Shown: positions 10,201-20,670, numbered from the stretch's first letter. The stretch: DNA of 64,000 bases from Nonomuraea montanisoli (GCF_013363975.1 NZ_JABWGN010000004.1:547824-611823); one strand, 5' to 3'. The notes: a model not told the origin generated them from the sequence alone. Program-made: numbers and translations.

Positions 10201-10815
10201 TCATGGCTGGGATGGCTCGGCCGGCGCGGCGGGCTCGGTGGGCTCGGTCGCCCAGGCCCGCACCAGCGGCAGCAGCACCTCGTCGGCCGCCTCCGCCACG
10301 AAGGCGTCGTCCAGCGGCGGCCCGACGAAGATCAGCCGATGCCACACGAGGGCCTCGGCGACGGCGGCGAGCCGGGCGGTGTCCGCGCTCCTGGCCGGCT
10401 CGCCGCGCCCGGCGGCCCGCTCCAGCAGGGCCTCCACGCCGCCGAGGTCGCGGGTGAGCATGTGCGCGCGCAGCGCCCTGGCCAGCTCCTGGTTCGACAC
10501 CAGCGTCGAGGACAGGCCCATGATGAGCGTGTGCTTGCGTTCGGCCGTCTCGCGCAGGGCCCCGACCAGCTCGGCCAGGTCGCCCCGGAGCGAGCCGGTG
10601 TCGCACGGGCGCGGCGTGTCCATGTCGAAGTGGTTGCAGATGACGTCCACGACCAGCTCGGGCTTGCCCGCCCAGCGCCGGTAGATCGTGGCCTTGCTGG
10701 CCCGGGCCCGCCGGGCGATCTGGTCGACCGACATCCGGTCGTAGCCCATCTCCGACAGCAGCTCCAGCGTGGCGTCGAGGATGGCCCTCTCGCGCACGGG
10801 GTCGAGTGGGGCCAC
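10201..10815 (-). CDS. TetR family transcriptional regulator
   Basis: 204-residue one-component repressor. The N-terminal helix-turn-helix is clear: AILDATLELLSEMGYDRMSV, then QIARRARASKATIYRRWAGK. The C-terminal ligand domain is not diagnostic. GTG at 10815 is preferred over GTG at 10821 because GGAGG lies eight bases upstream of it but only two bases from the other. It follows an SDR gene on the same strand after 85 bp, and a strong palindrome sits just upstream of that gene. The likely model, an inference, is an autoregulated operon in which this protein represses its own and the oxidoreductase's transcription until a ligand binds. Confidence 0.9.
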   Translation of the reverse strand: MAPLDPVRERAILDATLELLSEMGYDRMSVDQIARRARASKATIYRRWAGKPELVVDVICNHFDMDTPRPCDTGSLRGDLAELVGALRETAERKHTLIMGLSSTLVSNQELARALRAHMLTRDLGGVEALLERAAGRGEPARSADTARLAAVAEALVWHRLIFVGPPLDDAFVAEAADEVLLPLVRAWATEPTEPAAPAEPSQP

Positions 10816-10900
10816 GTCCACGTCCTCCGGTCCTGCCCGGCGGGTCCGCCCGGCGATGGTGCTCAGCTCGTCACGGAGTCGCCGGGTGCCCGTCGGTGCG

Positions 10901-11770
10901 TCACCGTACGGCGATCCGTTCGAATCGTACGCCGGTGAGCTCGGTGGACACGTCCCAGAGGCGGGCGGCGAGCTCCTCGGAGCGGGCGTCGGCGGACGGG
11001 GTGAGGAGGCGCAGCTTCGGGCCGACGAACTCGCCGCCGCGGATGTCCGGCGAGGTGGCGGCGTACAGGGAGGGCAGCGCGCCGGCCTCGGGGCTCAGCA
11101 GGAACAGGCTCAGAAGGGGCTTGAGCGGCCCCACCTTGACGATGTTCGTGGCGGTGGCGCCCGGATGCGTGGCCACGCTCCTGAGGTCGGCCCGGGTCCG
11201 CTCGGCGCGCCGCTGGAGCTCCAGGGTGAACAGCAGGTTCGCCAGCTTGGAGCGGCCGTAGGCGCTCATCCGGCCGTAGCCGCGCTCCAGGGTGAGGTCG
11301 TCGAAGTCGAGCCGGCCGCGGGCGTGGGCGTCGCTGGAGACGGTCACCACGCGCGCGCCCGGGCGGGCGAGCAGCTTCGGCAGGAGCAGTCCGGTCAGCG
11401 CGAAGTGGCCCAGGTGGTTGGTGCCGAACTGCAGCTCGAACCCGTCTTTCGTCAGGCTGCGGGCCTTCATGCCGACACCGGCGTTGTTGACCAGCAGGTC
11501 CACCTCGTCCACGCTCTCGGCGAACGCGCGCACGGAGGCCAGGTCGGCGAGGTCCAGCCGGGCGTGCTCGGCGCGGGCGGCGGGGACGGCCCGCCGGATC
11601 GCGGCCACGGCGTCCGCGCCCTTGGCGTCGGACCGCGCGGCCACGATCACGCGGGCGCCGCGCCGGGCCAGCTCCAGCGCGGTGGGCAGGCCGATGCCGC
11701 TGTTGGCGCCGGTGACGATCGCGGTGCGGCCGTCGAGGGTCGGCATGTCGTCGGGGGTCCAGGTGGTCAT
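10901..11770 (-). CDS. Short-chain dehydrogenase/reductase
   Basis: NAD(P)-dependent oxidoreductase of the classical SDR family, 289 residues. Seen: cofactor motif TGANSGIG near residue 20, NNAGV, the catalytic serine in VVTVSSDAH, and catalytic YGRSK. The wording around it resembles the retinol-dehydrogenase/protochlorophyllide-reductase-like subgroup, so the substrate may be hydrophobic, but it cannot be told from sequence. ATG at 11770 is chosen because AGGAG ends five bases upstream; an in-frame GTG six bases earlier overlaps that ribosome site. It is the first gene of a likely two-gene operon with the TetR gene. Confidence 0.9.
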   Translation of the reverse strand: MTTWTPDDMPTLDGRTAIVTGANSGIGLPTALELARRGARVIVAARSDAKGADAVAAIRRAVPAARAEHARLDLADLASVRAFAESVDEVDLLVNNAGVGMKARSLTKDGFELQFGTNHLGHFALTGLLLPKLLARPGARVVTVSSDAHARGRLDFDDLTLERGYGRMSAYGRSKLANLLFTLELQRRAERTRADLRSVATHPGATATNIVKVGPLKPLLSLFLLSPEAGALPSLYAATSPDIRGGEFVGPKLRLLTPSADARSEELAARLWDVSTELTGVRFERIAVR

Positions 11771-11790
11771 CGCCACTCCTGAGGCATTCA

Positions 11791-11815
11791 GGTGTACGGA
11801 ACGGTTTCGTACACC
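11791..11815. promoter_or_regulatory. Palindromic operator upstream of SDR-tetR operon
   Basis: A 25-bp near-perfect palindrome lies 21 bases before the SDR start. Outer arms GGTGTACG (11791-11798) and CGTACACC (11808-11815) are perfect, and the inner AAC/GTT pairs continue around a central G with one mismatched pair. The size, symmetry and position fit a TetR-type operator overlapping the promoter or leader; the downstream TetR protein is the obvious candidate binder (inference). Confidence 0.75.
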
Positions 11816-11960
11816 ATAGCTCTCTGCGGTCGCCCGCGCGATCCCCCACCCGCCCCGACCGCTGATCCGGCTGGCGTGCCGGAGCAGGGGCGGCTGCCCG
11901 CCGAGGCCGGCTGTGCGGGTCGCCTAAGGGAGGAGGCGTCCGGCGTCGCGCGGCGGCCGG

Positions 11961-12821
11961 TCAGCCCTCCAGGCGGCGACGGGCGTGTCGCTCCTCGCGG
12001 CGGGCCACCTCCAGGCGCTGCTCGCTCTCCCGCAGCTTCCTGCGGGCCTTGGTGAGCTTGCGCTCCAGCCGCGCCACCTTCTCCAGGCGCGTCTCGTGCT
12101 CCTGTACGGCCTCCGCCAGCGTTTCGCGCCACTCCAGGTAGGCCGACTCGGCCTCCATGCGCTCCTGCGCCCGGCGGGCCTCACGGGCGGCGCGCGCCTC
12201 GGTCTCACGCCTGGCCCGCTCCTCGGCCGCCGCCTTCCGCGCCGCCCGGCTCCCTCCGGTTCCCGCCTCGGACCTCGCCCCAGGGGCGCCGTCTGCCCTT
12301 CCGGTGGCGGCCTCCGCTCCCGCCGCCTCGGCTCTTCGCGTGCCGGCTCCGGACTCCGCCGGGGCCGGGGCGAAGCCGCTGTACTCCAGGGGTCGCACCA
12401 GGCGGCCCCGCCGCACCTCGGCCGCCGCGCCCTCGTCCACCACGGCGGCGTCCAGCGTCCGGTCCACCTCCACCGCCGCCGCGGCCGACAGCCCCGCGTC
12501 CTGCGTGACCAGCCGGCCGACCCGCTCCGCGACGGCGCCGCGCCGGCGCGCGACCTCGGCCAGCGCCTCCGCGTCGTGGGCCGCCCAGGCCCGGCGCAGT
12601 TCCTCCCCCACCTCCAGCAGCTCGCGCAGATCGTCCGGGTGCTCGCGGACGGCCCGGTTCACGGCCCACGCCGAGACCGTCGGCTTGCGCAGCCGCCCGA
12701 TCTCGCGGGACAGCGTCGCGTCGCCCGCGTCCTTGGCCGCACGGGCCTCGGCCGCGCGCGCGGCGGTGAACTCGGACGGCGGCAGCCCATAGAGGCGGTC
12801 GGCCACCTCGTCAAGATCCAC
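11961..12821 (-). CDS. Conserved hypothetical coiled-coil protein
   Basis: I recognise this as a common but unnamed actinobacterial family; no function is known to me. The N-terminus (DEVADRLYGLPPSEFTAARA) and the segment LRKPTVSAWAVN are the conserved parts. After about residue 125 there is a low-complexity Ala/Gly/Glu linker, then a long, highly charged helix rich in Arg, Glu and Lys that should form a coiled coil to the C-terminus. GTG at 12821 gives the usual family start; GTG at 12839 and ATG at 12860 are in-frame alternatives. It is divergent from the Clp_N protein gene, sharing a short (about 70 bp) promoter region. Confidence 0.75.
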   Translation of the reverse strand: MDLDEVADRLYGLPPSEFTAARAAEARAAKDAGDATLSREIGRLRKPTVSAWAVNRAVREHPDDLRELLEVGEELRRAWAAHDAEALAEVARRRGAVAERVGRLVTQDAGLSAAAAVEVDRTLDAAVVDEGAAAEVRRGRLVRPLEYSGFAPAPAESGAGTRRAEAAGAEAATGRADGAPGARSEAGTGGSRAARKAAAEERARRETEARAAREARRAQERMEAESAYLEWRETLAEAVQEHETRLEKVARLERKLTKARRKLRESEQRLEVARREERHARRRLEG

Positions 12822-12894
12822 ACCAGTGAGATACCCCACATGGGTGGGTTTGTAGCGCATAGTGGAGGCAAGGCCTGCCGAACGGAGTTCTCTC

Positions 12895-13821
12895 GTGTTC
12901 GAGCGATTCAGCGATCGTGCCCGGAGAGTGGTCGTCCTCGCCCAGGAAGAGGCGCGGATGCTGAACCACAACTACATCGGCACCGAGCACATCCTGCTCG
13001 GCCTGCTGCACGCGGGCGACGGCGAGGACGTCGCGGCGCGGGCCCTGGAGGGCTTCGGGGTGGAGCTGGGGCCGATGCGGCGGTACGTGGAGCAGCAGGT
13101 GGGGCGCGGCACCAAGGGCCCGCCGGGGCACATCCCGTTCACGCCGCGCGCCAAGAAGGTGCTGGAGCTCTCGCTGCGCGAGGCGCTGCAGCTCCGTCAC
13201 AACTACATCGGCACGGAGCACATCCTGCTCGGGCTCGTCCGGGAGTCGGACGGGCTCGCGGCGCAGGCGCTGCTGGACGCCGGGGTCCCGCTGGACCGGC
13301 TGCGCGAACGCGTGCTCGCGCTGGTCGCGGCGGGACCGAGGGACAAGCCGGCCGAGCCGTACTACACGAGCGGCCCGACGCTGGTCGAGCGGCTGACGCG
13401 GATCGAGGAGAGCCTGGAGCGCATCGAACGCCATCTCGGCATCGCGCGCCCGCCCGGCGACCCCACCGAGCGCCCGGCCGGCGCCTCTGGCGAGCACCCG
13501 GCCAGGGCGTCTGGCGAGCGGCCCGCCGAGGCTTCCGGGGCAGGCACCGGGGAGACGTCCGGGGCGGGCGCTGGCGATGCTCCTCGCGAGACCCTTCGGG
13601 AGCACCCTGGCGAGACGTCGCAAGAGGCCCGCCGGGAGCAAGCCGGTGAGACGTCGCGAGAGGCCCGCCGGGAGCAAGCCGGTGAGACGTCGCGAGAGGC
13701 CCGCCGGGAGCAAGCCGGTGAGACGTCGTGGGAGGGGCCCCGGAACCCGCCCGGCGAAGCGTCGCGAGAGGAGCCCCGGGACCGGCCCGGTGAGGGGCCG
13801 GGCGCCGCCGGAGCCGGTTGA
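12895..13821 (+). CDS. Stand-alone double Clp N-domain protein with repeat tail
   Basis: 308 residues, starting at GTG 12895 with GGAG seven bases upstream. Residues 1-75 and about 83-150 are two copies of the Clp repeat (N) domain, nearly identical to the N-terminus of ClpC: FERFSDRARRVVVLAQEEAR, then two separate HNYIGTEHILLGL blocks. There is no AAA+ module, so this is not a chaperone ATPase. Residues 160-185 form a short amphipathic helix (LVERLTRIEESLERIERHL). From about residue 190 the protein is Pro/Gly/Glu/Arg-rich, with tandem 12-residue repeats of the REARREQAGETS type. In known systems the ClpC N-domain binds adaptors and substrates; a free copy could compete for these or act as an adaptor (inference). 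Confidence 0.85.
   Translation: MFERFSDRARRVVVLAQEEARMLNHNYIGTEHILLGLLHAGDGEDVAARALEGFGVELGPMRRYVEQQVGRGTKGPPGHIPFTPRAKKVLELSLREALQLRHNYIGTEHILLGLVRESDGLAAQALLDAGVPLDRLRERVLALVAAGPRDKPAEPYYTSGPTLVERLTRIEESLERIERHLGIARPPGDPTERPAGASGEHPARASGERPAEASGAGTGETSGAGAGDAPRETLREHPGETSQEARREQAGETSREARREQAGETSREARREQAGETSWEGPRNPPGEASREEPRDRPGEGPGAAGAG
13612..13791 (+). repeat. 36-bp tandem repeat in the Clp_N gene
   Basis: Three nearly identical 36-bp units begin at 13612, 13648 and 13684, followed by two degenerate units. The period is a multiple of three and keeps the reading frame, encoding 12-residue ETSREARREQAG units. Confidence 0.9.
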
Positions 13822-13834
13822 GGCCGCCGCCGGG

Positions 13835-14857
13835 TCAGCTCGAGACCATCGCGCCCACCGGCAGCCGCGACTCCAGCACCCCCGGGTCCTCGGTGTAGGT
13901 GATCGACGCCCCGAGCGAGGCCATGAGCCGCCGCATCCGGACGTTGTCCGACAGCATGGTCGCCCGCACCTCGGCGTACCCGAGGTCGCGCGCCGCCCGG
14001 ATCAACGCCCTGGCCAGTGCCGAGCCGAGACCGCGCCCCTGCCAGCGGTCCTCGATCAGGAAGGCCATCTCGGCGGCGCCGGGATCGGAGCCGAACATCA
14101 GGTTCGCCATGGCCACGACCTGCCCGTCGTGGCCCGCCACGAGCGAGTGGCCGCGGCTGCGGTCGCACAGCTTGTCGAACATGCGCGGCGGCAGCGCCGG
14201 CATCGAGGTGAAGTAGCGGAAGCGGCGCGCCTCGGGCGAGCACCGGTCGTGCAGGTCGCGCACGGCCTCGCGGTAGATCGAGGTGAGCGGCCGGATGACG
14301 ACCTCCACGCCGTCGGCCAGCTTCACGGAGCGGTTCCCGGCGGACTGCTCGGCCGGCGGCTGGGCCAGCCGGGCGAAGGAGGCGGCGCGGGCGGCCTCGG
14401 TCAGCGTGAACGGCAGCTCCGCGCGGCGCAGCCGTACCGCGCGGCGGGGCGCCACGGGCACGACGAGCTGGGTCGGGTCGGGAAGATCACTCACCGCCTC
14501 ACCATAGATCCAGCGGGCGTCGTCCGCGCGCAGCAGCTCGGCCAGCAGCTCGGGCAGCCGCCACGGCATGGAGCGCAGCCGGGAGGCCAGCAGCAGGACC
14601 CGGGTGGGCTCGTCGGTCAGCTCGTGCGCGGTCGCCGGGACGACCTGGACCCGGCGCCCGCCGGCCGCCTCCAGGGCCTCGCGCACGGTCTCGGGGTGGG
14701 CGGGGATGTCGGCGACGAACTCGTCCACCGTGCCGTCGGCGTCGGACTGGACACTCAGGCCCAGGATGTTGCCGCCCCGGTCGGCCAGGGCGGCGGCCAG
14801 CGAGGCGAGTCGCCCCGGCCGCTCGTCCACCGTGGTGCGGATGCGCAAGAATCCCAT
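13835..14857 (-). CDS. ACT domain plus GNAT acetyltransferase fusion
   Basis: 340 residues. Residues 1-75 look like an ACT ligand-binding domain (IRTTVDERPGRLASLAAALA, then NILGLSVQSD). The C-terminal part, from about residue 185, is a GNAT domain opening with VKLADGVEVVIRPL and containing the acetyl-CoA loop RWQGRGLGSAL and the late NVRMRRLMASLG. This domain order suggests acetylation controlled by a small ligand, perhaps an amino acid (inference; target unknown). The start is ATG at 14857; ATG at 14869 is also possible. The gene is convergent with the Clp_N gene and divergent from the amidohydrolase. Confidence 0.82.
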   Translation of the reverse strand: MGFLRIRTTVDERPGRLASLAAALADRGGNILGLSVQSDADGTVDEFVADIPAHPETVREALEAAGGRRVQVVPATAHELTDEPTRVLLLASRLRSMPWRLPELLAELLRADDARWIYGEAVSDLPDPTQLVVPVAPRRAVRLRRAELPFTLTEAARAASFARLAQPPAEQSAGNRSVKLADGVEVVIRPLTSIYREAVRDLHDRCSPEARRFRYFTSMPALPPRMFDKLCDRSRGHSLVAGHDGQVVAMANLMFGSDPGAAEMAFLIEDRWQGRGLGSALARALIRAARDLGYAEVRATMLSDNVRMRRLMASLGASITYTEDPGVLESRLPVGAMVSS

Positions 14858-15043
14858 GGGCACCAGCATGCCGGGCGGCTGTTACACGGCCGCTAACGTC
14901 GCGTTTCATGTAGCAAGATATGCGCCTATGAACACACATGTTCCGGTTTCGCCGGGTTTGCCGATTCTTGAGAGGATCTGCGGCGTGAGGATCTACGGCG
15001 GCGTCCCCCCTCGGGGACGACGCGAGAAGGGCGGAGAGGGCCG

Positions 15044-16657
15044 ATGACGACGCTGTTCCGGGGCGGGCGGGTCTTCACCGCGGCCGGCGGGTTCGCCGAG
15101 GCCGTGCTGGTGCGCGACGGGGTGATCGCCGCGGTCGGCGACGAGCGCGACCTCGCCCGCGAGGCGGGCCCGCACGAGACCGTGGACCTGAAGGGCGGGC
15201 TGCTGACGCCCGGCTTCACCGACGCGCACATCCACCCGGTGCAGGCGGGGCTGGAGCGCGCGAAGTGTGACCTGTCCGAGGTGTACGGACTTGACGCGTA
15301 CCAGGCGAAGATCGCCGACTATGCCGCGAAAAATCCGGACAAGGAGTGGATCGACGGCGGCGGCTGGGACATGTCCGCCTTCCCCGGCGGCCTCCCCCAC
15401 CGCACCCAGCTCGACGCCGACGGCCGCCCCGTCTACCTCATCCAGCGCGACCACCACGCGGCCTGGGTCAGCACCCGCGCCCTGGAGCTGGCCGGCATCA
15501 CCCGCGACACCCCCGACCCCGCCGACGGCCGCATCGAGCGCGACCCCGACGGCACGCCCAGCGGCGTGCTGCACGAGGGCGCCATGGACCTGGTCGGGCT
15601 GCTCACGCCGCGTCCCACCGCGGCCGACCAGGACGCCGCGCTCGACGACGCCCAGCGCCATCTGTTCTCGCTCGGCATCACCGGCTGGCAGGACGCGATC
15701 GTCGGCTCGTACGCGGGCTCGGACGACCAGCTCCCCACGTACCTGTCGGCCGCCCGCTCGGGCCGGCTGCGGGCCCGCGTGGTCGGCGCGCTGTGGTGGG
15801 ACCGCACGCGCGGAGCCGACCAGATCGCCGACCTGGTCGAGCGCCGAGCCTCCGCCGAGGGGCTGGACCGGTTCGCCGCCACCTCGGTCAAGATCATGCA
15901 GGACGGCATCACCGAGAACTTCACCGCCGCCATGCTGGAGCCGTACTGCCTGTGCGGCGGCACGGGCCTGTCGTACGTGGACCCGGGCAAGCTCAAGGAG
16001 TACGTCGCCGAGCTGGACCGGCTCGGCTTCCAGGTGCACTTCCACGCCATCGGCGAGCGGGCGGTGCGCGAGACCCTCGACAGCTGCGAGGGCACCGACC
16101 CCGCCAACCGGCACCACATCGCGCACCTGCAGATCATCGAGCCGTCGGACGTACCGCGCTTCGCCCGGCTCGGCGTCACCGCCAACCTGCAGCCGCTGTG
16201 GGCCACCCACCACGCCCAGATGGACGAGCTGACCCTGCCTTACCTCGGCGAGCCCCGCTCGTCGTGGCAGTACCCGTTCGCCGACCTGCTGGCGCACGGC
16301 ACGCGCTTCTGCGCGGGCAGCGACTGGCCGGTGTCGGACGCCGACCCGCTGCAGGGCATGCACGTGGCGGTCAACCGGACCGAGCCGGGCGGCTCCGTGC
16401 ACGCCGGGTACCCGACCGCGCAGACGCCGTTCCTGCCCGGGCAGCGGCTCGACCTGGCCACGGCCCTGACCGCGTACACGGCCGGGTCGGCCTGGATCAA
16501 CCGCTCCCCGGCCGGGGTGATCGAGCCGGGCCGCCCGGCGGACCTCGTCGTGCTGGACCGCGACCCGTTCGCGCTGCCGGCCGGGGAGATCTGGACGACC
16601 CGGGTGGCGCTGACGTTCGTGGACGGCGAGCCGGTGTACCAGCGCGCGGGCGCGTAG
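15044..16657 (+). CDS. Amidohydrolase (YtcJ-like metal-dependent hydrolase)
   Basis: 537 residues of the amidohydrolase superfamily, TIM-barrel metalloenzymes that hydrolyse C-N or similar bonds. Metal-ligand motifs are present in order: GFTDAHIHP (HxH), the SVKIMQDG segment, VHFHAIGERAV, HHIAHLQIIE and CAGSDWPVSDADP (catalytic Asp). The closing segment RPADLVVLDRDPF is the usual C-terminal beta-sandwich. The substrate cannot be predicted. The start at ATG 15044 has a purine-rich GGAGAGGG site just upstream. It appears to be a single-gene unit followed by a strong stem-loop. Confidence 0.88.
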   Translation: MTTLFRGGRVFTAAGGFAEAVLVRDGVIAAVGDERDLAREAGPHETVDLKGGLLTPGFTDAHIHPVQAGLERAKCDLSEVYGLDAYQAKIADYAAKNPDKEWIDGGGWDMSAFPGGLPHRTQLDADGRPVYLIQRDHHAAWVSTRALELAGITRDTPDPADGRIERDPDGTPSGVLHEGAMDLVGLLTPRPTAADQDAALDDAQRHLFSLGITGWQDAIVGSYAGSDDQLPTYLSAARSGRLRARVVGALWWDRTRGADQIADLVERRASAEGLDRFAATSVKIMQDGITENFTAAMLEPYCLCGGTGLSYVDPGKLKEYVAELDRLGFQVHFHAIGERAVRETLDSCEGTDPANRHHIAHLQIIEPSDVPRFARLGVTANLQPLWATHHAQMDELTLPYLGEPRSSWQYPFADLLAHGTRFCAGSDWPVSDADPLQGMHVAVNRTEPGGSVHAGYPTAQTPFLPGQRLDLATALTAYTAGSAWINRSPAGVIEPGRPADLVVLDRDPFALPAGEIWTTRVALTFVDGEPVYQRAGA

Positions 16658-16706
16658 ACCCGCAGCGCTGCTCAGCCCGGACACGCGCGACAGGGGCGTA
16701 CACGAC

Positions 16707-16742
16707 GCGAAGGGCCCCGGCGGCACCGCCGGGGCCCTTCGC
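16707..16742. terminator. Perfect bidirectional stem-loop
   Basis: A 17-bp perfect inverted repeat, arms GCGAAGGGCCCCGGCGG and its exact complement, separated by only two bases (CA). It lies between the convergent amidohydrolase and rbpA genes and can end transcripts from both sides. Confidence 0.85.
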
Positions 16743-16804
16743 GGCTCGTCATGCCGCGCGGACGTGATGTCCCGCTGTCCGTCCGGCGCCCGCCGGAACG
16801 GGAA

Positions 16805-17149
16805 CTACCAGGGGGACCTGTTGTTGCGCAGGCGCTCGAGCGCCTCCTCCAGGATGGCCTTGCCGTCCTTGTCGCTCCTGCGCTCCTTCACGTAAGCCAG
16901 GTGCGTCTTGTACGGCTCGTTCTTGGGCGGAGCAGGCGGGGCCTGCTCGTCCTGTCCTGCCGGGAGGCCGCAGCGCGGGCAGTCCCACATCTCGGGGACC
17001 GCCGCGTCACTGGCGAAGCTGGGGCGCGTCTCGTGCATGTTCGCGCACCAGAACGAGACCCGCACTCTCGGAGCTGCCTCGCCGCGCTCGGCCTCCCCCA
17101 TCGGGCCGGCGCCGACACGGCTGCCACGGATCGCGTTGCCACTACCCAC
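16805..17149 (-). CDS. rbpA: RNA polymerase-binding protein RbpA
   Basis: Small actinobacterial transcription factor that binds RNA polymerase and the principal sigma factor, stabilises open complexes and affects basal rifampicin tolerance. The 114-residue product has the hallmark start (SGNAIRGSRVGAGPMGEAER), the core with WCANMHETRPSFAS and DCPRCG (Cys pairs), and the C-terminal sigma-interacting helix ending LRNNR. It starts with GTG at 17149 behind AGGAG. It lies 66 bp downstream of secG, on the same strand. A RAE-linked helR is in the same window, which is notable because both products act on RNA polymerase. Confidence 0.97.
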   Translation of the reverse strand: MGSGNAIRGSRVGAGPMGEAERGEAAPRVRVSFWCANMHETRPSFASDAAVPEMWDCPRCGLPAGQDEQAPPAPPKNEPYKTHLAYVKERRSDKDGKAILEEALERLRNNRSPW

Positions 17150-17215
17150 GGATGAACTCCTCGCTCGATCGCCCCGCGAGACACGGGGGGAGAATCACTG
17201 TCACGCGCCAACCGC

Positions 17216-17446
17216 TCAGGGCTTCAGCAGGAGGCCCAGCGCGATGATGCAGACGAACCAGATCACGCCCGTGATGACCGTCAGCCGGTCGAGGTTGCGT
17301 TCCACCACGGACGAGCCGCCGAAGCTCGACGAGAAACCTCCGCCGAACATGTCGGACAGACCGCCACCCTTGCCCTTGTGGAGCAGCACGAGCAGGACCA
17401 TGAGACAGCTCGCCAGGATGAGGGCGATGGAGATTCCGATTACCAC
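17216..17446 (-). CDS. secG: Preprotein translocase subunit SecG
   Basis: 76-residue SecYEG channel subunit with two membrane segments: residues 2-22 and 54-74. The conserved connecting segment KGKGGGLSDMFGG lies between them. It starts with GTG at 17446, and the protein then begins with a membrane helix as usual. It follows tpiA by 99 bp in the order gap-pgk-tpiA-secG, conserved among actinobacteria, and may share their transcript. Confidence 0.96.
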   Translation of the reverse strand: MVIGISIALILASCLMVLLVLLHKGKGGGLSDMFGGGFSSSFGGSSVVERNLDRLTVITGVIWFVCIIALGLLLKP

Positions 17447-17545
17447 GGTATGCCTGTTCCTTCAGTGCTCTGTGACGCGTGACGATTCAAACTTGCCTCT
17501 AGAGGGTACGACCTGGTGTCAAGTCGTGCCTCCGGAACGGCTCAG

Positions 17546-18355
17546 CTAGCCGGGCATATCGGTAAAACGGCAGATCTTGACGAACTCAGCGGCGTCGATG
17601 CTGGCCCCTCCCACGAGAGCGCCGTCGACGTCGGGCTGAGCCATGATGCCGGCGATGTTGCTCGACTTGACCGACCCTCCGTACAGGATACGGACAGCGG
17701 AGGCCACTTCGTCGTCGTACAGCTCAGCGAGTCGTCCGCGCAGGGCCGAACACACCTCCTGCGCGTCCTCCGGCGTGGCCACCTCGCCGGTGCCGATCGC
17801 CCACACCGGCTCGTAGGCCACCACGATGGACTTGACCTGCTCGGCGGTGACCTTGCGCAGGTCGGCCTCGAGCTGGGCCAGGGTGTGCGCCACGTGCCCC
17901 CCGGCCTTGCGCACCTCCAGGCCCTCGCCGACGCACAGGATGGGGGTCAGCGAGTGGCGGTAGGCGGCCTGGACCTTGGCGTTGACCAGGTCGTCGTCCT
18001 CGTGGTGGTACTGACGCCGCTCGGAGTGGCCGATCACCGCGTAGGTGCAGCCGAGCTTGGCCAGCATCGCGCCGGAGATCTCGCCGGTGTAGGCGCCGGC
18101 GTCGTGCTGGGACACGTCCTGCGCGCCGTACACGATGCGCAGCTTGTCGCCGTCGACGAGCGTCTGCACGCTGCGCAGGTCGGTGAACGGCGGCAGGACG
18201 GCGACCTCCACCTTGTCGAAGTCCTTGCCGCCGAGCGCGAAGGCGAGCTTCTGCACCAGGGCGATGGCCTCGAGGTGGTTGAGGTTCATCTTCCAGTTGC
18301 CGGCGATGAGCGGCTTGCGGCCGCCCACGGCGGGGCGGTCTGCCTGTCGCGTCAC
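17546..18355 (-). CDS. tpiA: Triosephosphate isomerase
   Basis: Interconverts dihydroxyacetone phosphate and glyceraldehyde-3-phosphate. 269 residues with the expected catalytic positions: Lys in AGNWKMN, His in [13 protein letters not shown], the catalytic Glu in [13 protein letters not shown], and the phosphate loop [11 protein letters not shown]. Starts with GTG at 18355, overlapping the pgk stop by four bases (GTGA), a sign of translational coupling within gap-pgk-tpiA. Confidence 0.98.
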   Translation of the reverse strand: MTRQADRPAVGGRKPLIAGNWKMNLNHLEAIALVQKLAFALGGKDFDKVEVAVLPPFTDLRSVQTLVDGDKLRIVYGAQDVSQHDAGAYTGEISGAMLAKLGCTYAVIGHSERRQYHHEDDDLVNAKVQAAYRHSLTPILCVGEGLEVRKAGGHVAHTLAQLEADLRKVTAEQVKSIVVAYEPVWAIGTGEVATPEDAQEVCSALRGRLAELYDDEVASAVRILYGGSVKSSNIAGIMAQPDVDGALVGGASIDAAEFVKICRFTDMPG

Positions 18356-19545
18356 TCCGCGTCCTCCAGGGCGGCGAGTCCGGGGAGGGTCTTGCCCTCC
18401 AGGTATTCGAGGCTGGCCCCGCCCCCCGTGGAGATGTGGGAGAAGCCGTCCTCGGGCAGGCCGAGCCGGCGCACGGCGGCCGCCGAGTCGCCGCCGCCGA
18501 CCACGGTGAAGGCGCCGGAGGCGATGAGCGCCTCCGCCACCGCGCGGGTGCCGCCCGCGAACGCGTCGAACTCGAACACGCCCATCGGGCCGTTCCAGAA
18601 GACGGTGCGGGCGTCGGCCAGCTTGGCCGCGAACAGCTCGCGGGTCTTCGGGCCGATGTCGAGCCCCTGCCGGTCGGCCGGGATCGCGTTGGAGGCGACC
18701 ACGTCGTGCGGCGCGTCCTTGCCGAACTCGGTGGCCGCGAGCACGTCGACCGGCAGCACCAGCTCGACGCCGCGCTCGGCGGCCTGGTCGAGGAAGCCGC
18801 GCACCTGGTCGAGCTGGTCCTCCTGCAGCAGCGACCGGCCGACCTCGTGGCCCTGGGCCTTGAGGAAGGTGTAGGCCATGCCGCCGCCGATGAGCAGCCG
18901 GTCGACCTTGGTGAGCAGGCTCGCGATGACGCCGAGCTTGTCGGACACCTTCGCGCCGCCCAGCACCACGACGTACGGCCGCTCGGCGTGCTCGGTCAGG
19001 CGCCTGAGCACCTCGACCTCGGCCACGACCAGCCCGCCCGCCGCGTGCGGCAGGAGCTTGGGCACGTCGTAGACGCTGGCGTGCCTGCGGTGGACGGCGC
19101 CGAAGCCGTCGCCCACGTACAGCTCGGCCAGGCCGGCCAGCTTCTCGGCGAACTCCCGGCGCGCCTGGTCGTCCTTGGACTCCTCACCCGGCTCGTAGCG
19201 GAGGTTCTCCAGGAGGGCCACCTGGCCGTCCTGGAGCCCCGCGACGGCGGCCTGGGCGCTGTCGCCGACCACGTCGGTGGCGAAGACGACGTCCTGGCCG
19301 AGCAGCTCGCCGAGGCGCGTGGCCACCGGCCTCAGCGAGTACTTCGGCTCGGCCTTGCCCTTGGGCCGGCCGAGGTGGGCGCAGACGACGACCTTCGCGC
19401 CGCGCCCGGTCAGGGCCTGGATCGTCGGAACCGACGCTCTGATGCGGCCGTCGTCGGTGATCGTCTCACCGTCGAGAGGGACGTTCAGGTCGGCGCGCAC
19501 GAGCACGCGCCGGCCCTTCACGTCGAGATCGTCGATCGTGCGCAA
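18352..19545 (-). CDS. pgk: Phosphoglycerate kinase
   Basis: Glycolytic ATP-forming kinase, 397 residues. Seen: N-terminal [11 protein letters not shown], the substrate region [20 protein letters not shown], and the C-terminal nucleotide motif [13 protein letters not shown] followed by [11 protein letters not shown]. The start is TTG at 19545, selected because GGAAGGAG ends five bases upstream and no better codon is near. It lies 69 bp after gap and overlaps tpiA. Confidence 0.98.
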   Translation of the reverse strand: MRTIDDLDVKGRRVLVRADLNVPLDGETITDDGRIRASVPTIQALTGRGAKVVVCAHLGRPKGKAEPKYSLRPVATRLGELLGQDVVFATDVVGDSAQAAVAGLQDGQVALLENLRYEPGEESKDDQARREFAEKLAGLAELYVGDGFGAVHRRHASVYDVPKLLPHAAGGLVVAEVEVLRRLTEHAERPYVVVLGGAKVSDKLGVIASLLTKVDRLLIGGGMAYTFLKAQGHEVGRSLLQEDQLDQVRGFLDQAAERGVELVLPVDVLAATEFGKDAPHDVVASNAIPADRQGLDIGPKTRELFAAKLADARTVFWNGPMGVFEFDAFAGGTRAVAEALIASGAFTVVGGGDSAAAVRRLGLPEDGFSHISTGGGASLEYLEGKTLPGLAALEDAE

Positions 19546-19614
19546 CTGTGCTCCTTCCGCCGAGCGCGGCTCGGACGGTCCCGGGTGATGGATGTCTCGC
19601 TCGGCGCGGACCCG

Positions 19615-20670
<1,056 letters not shown>

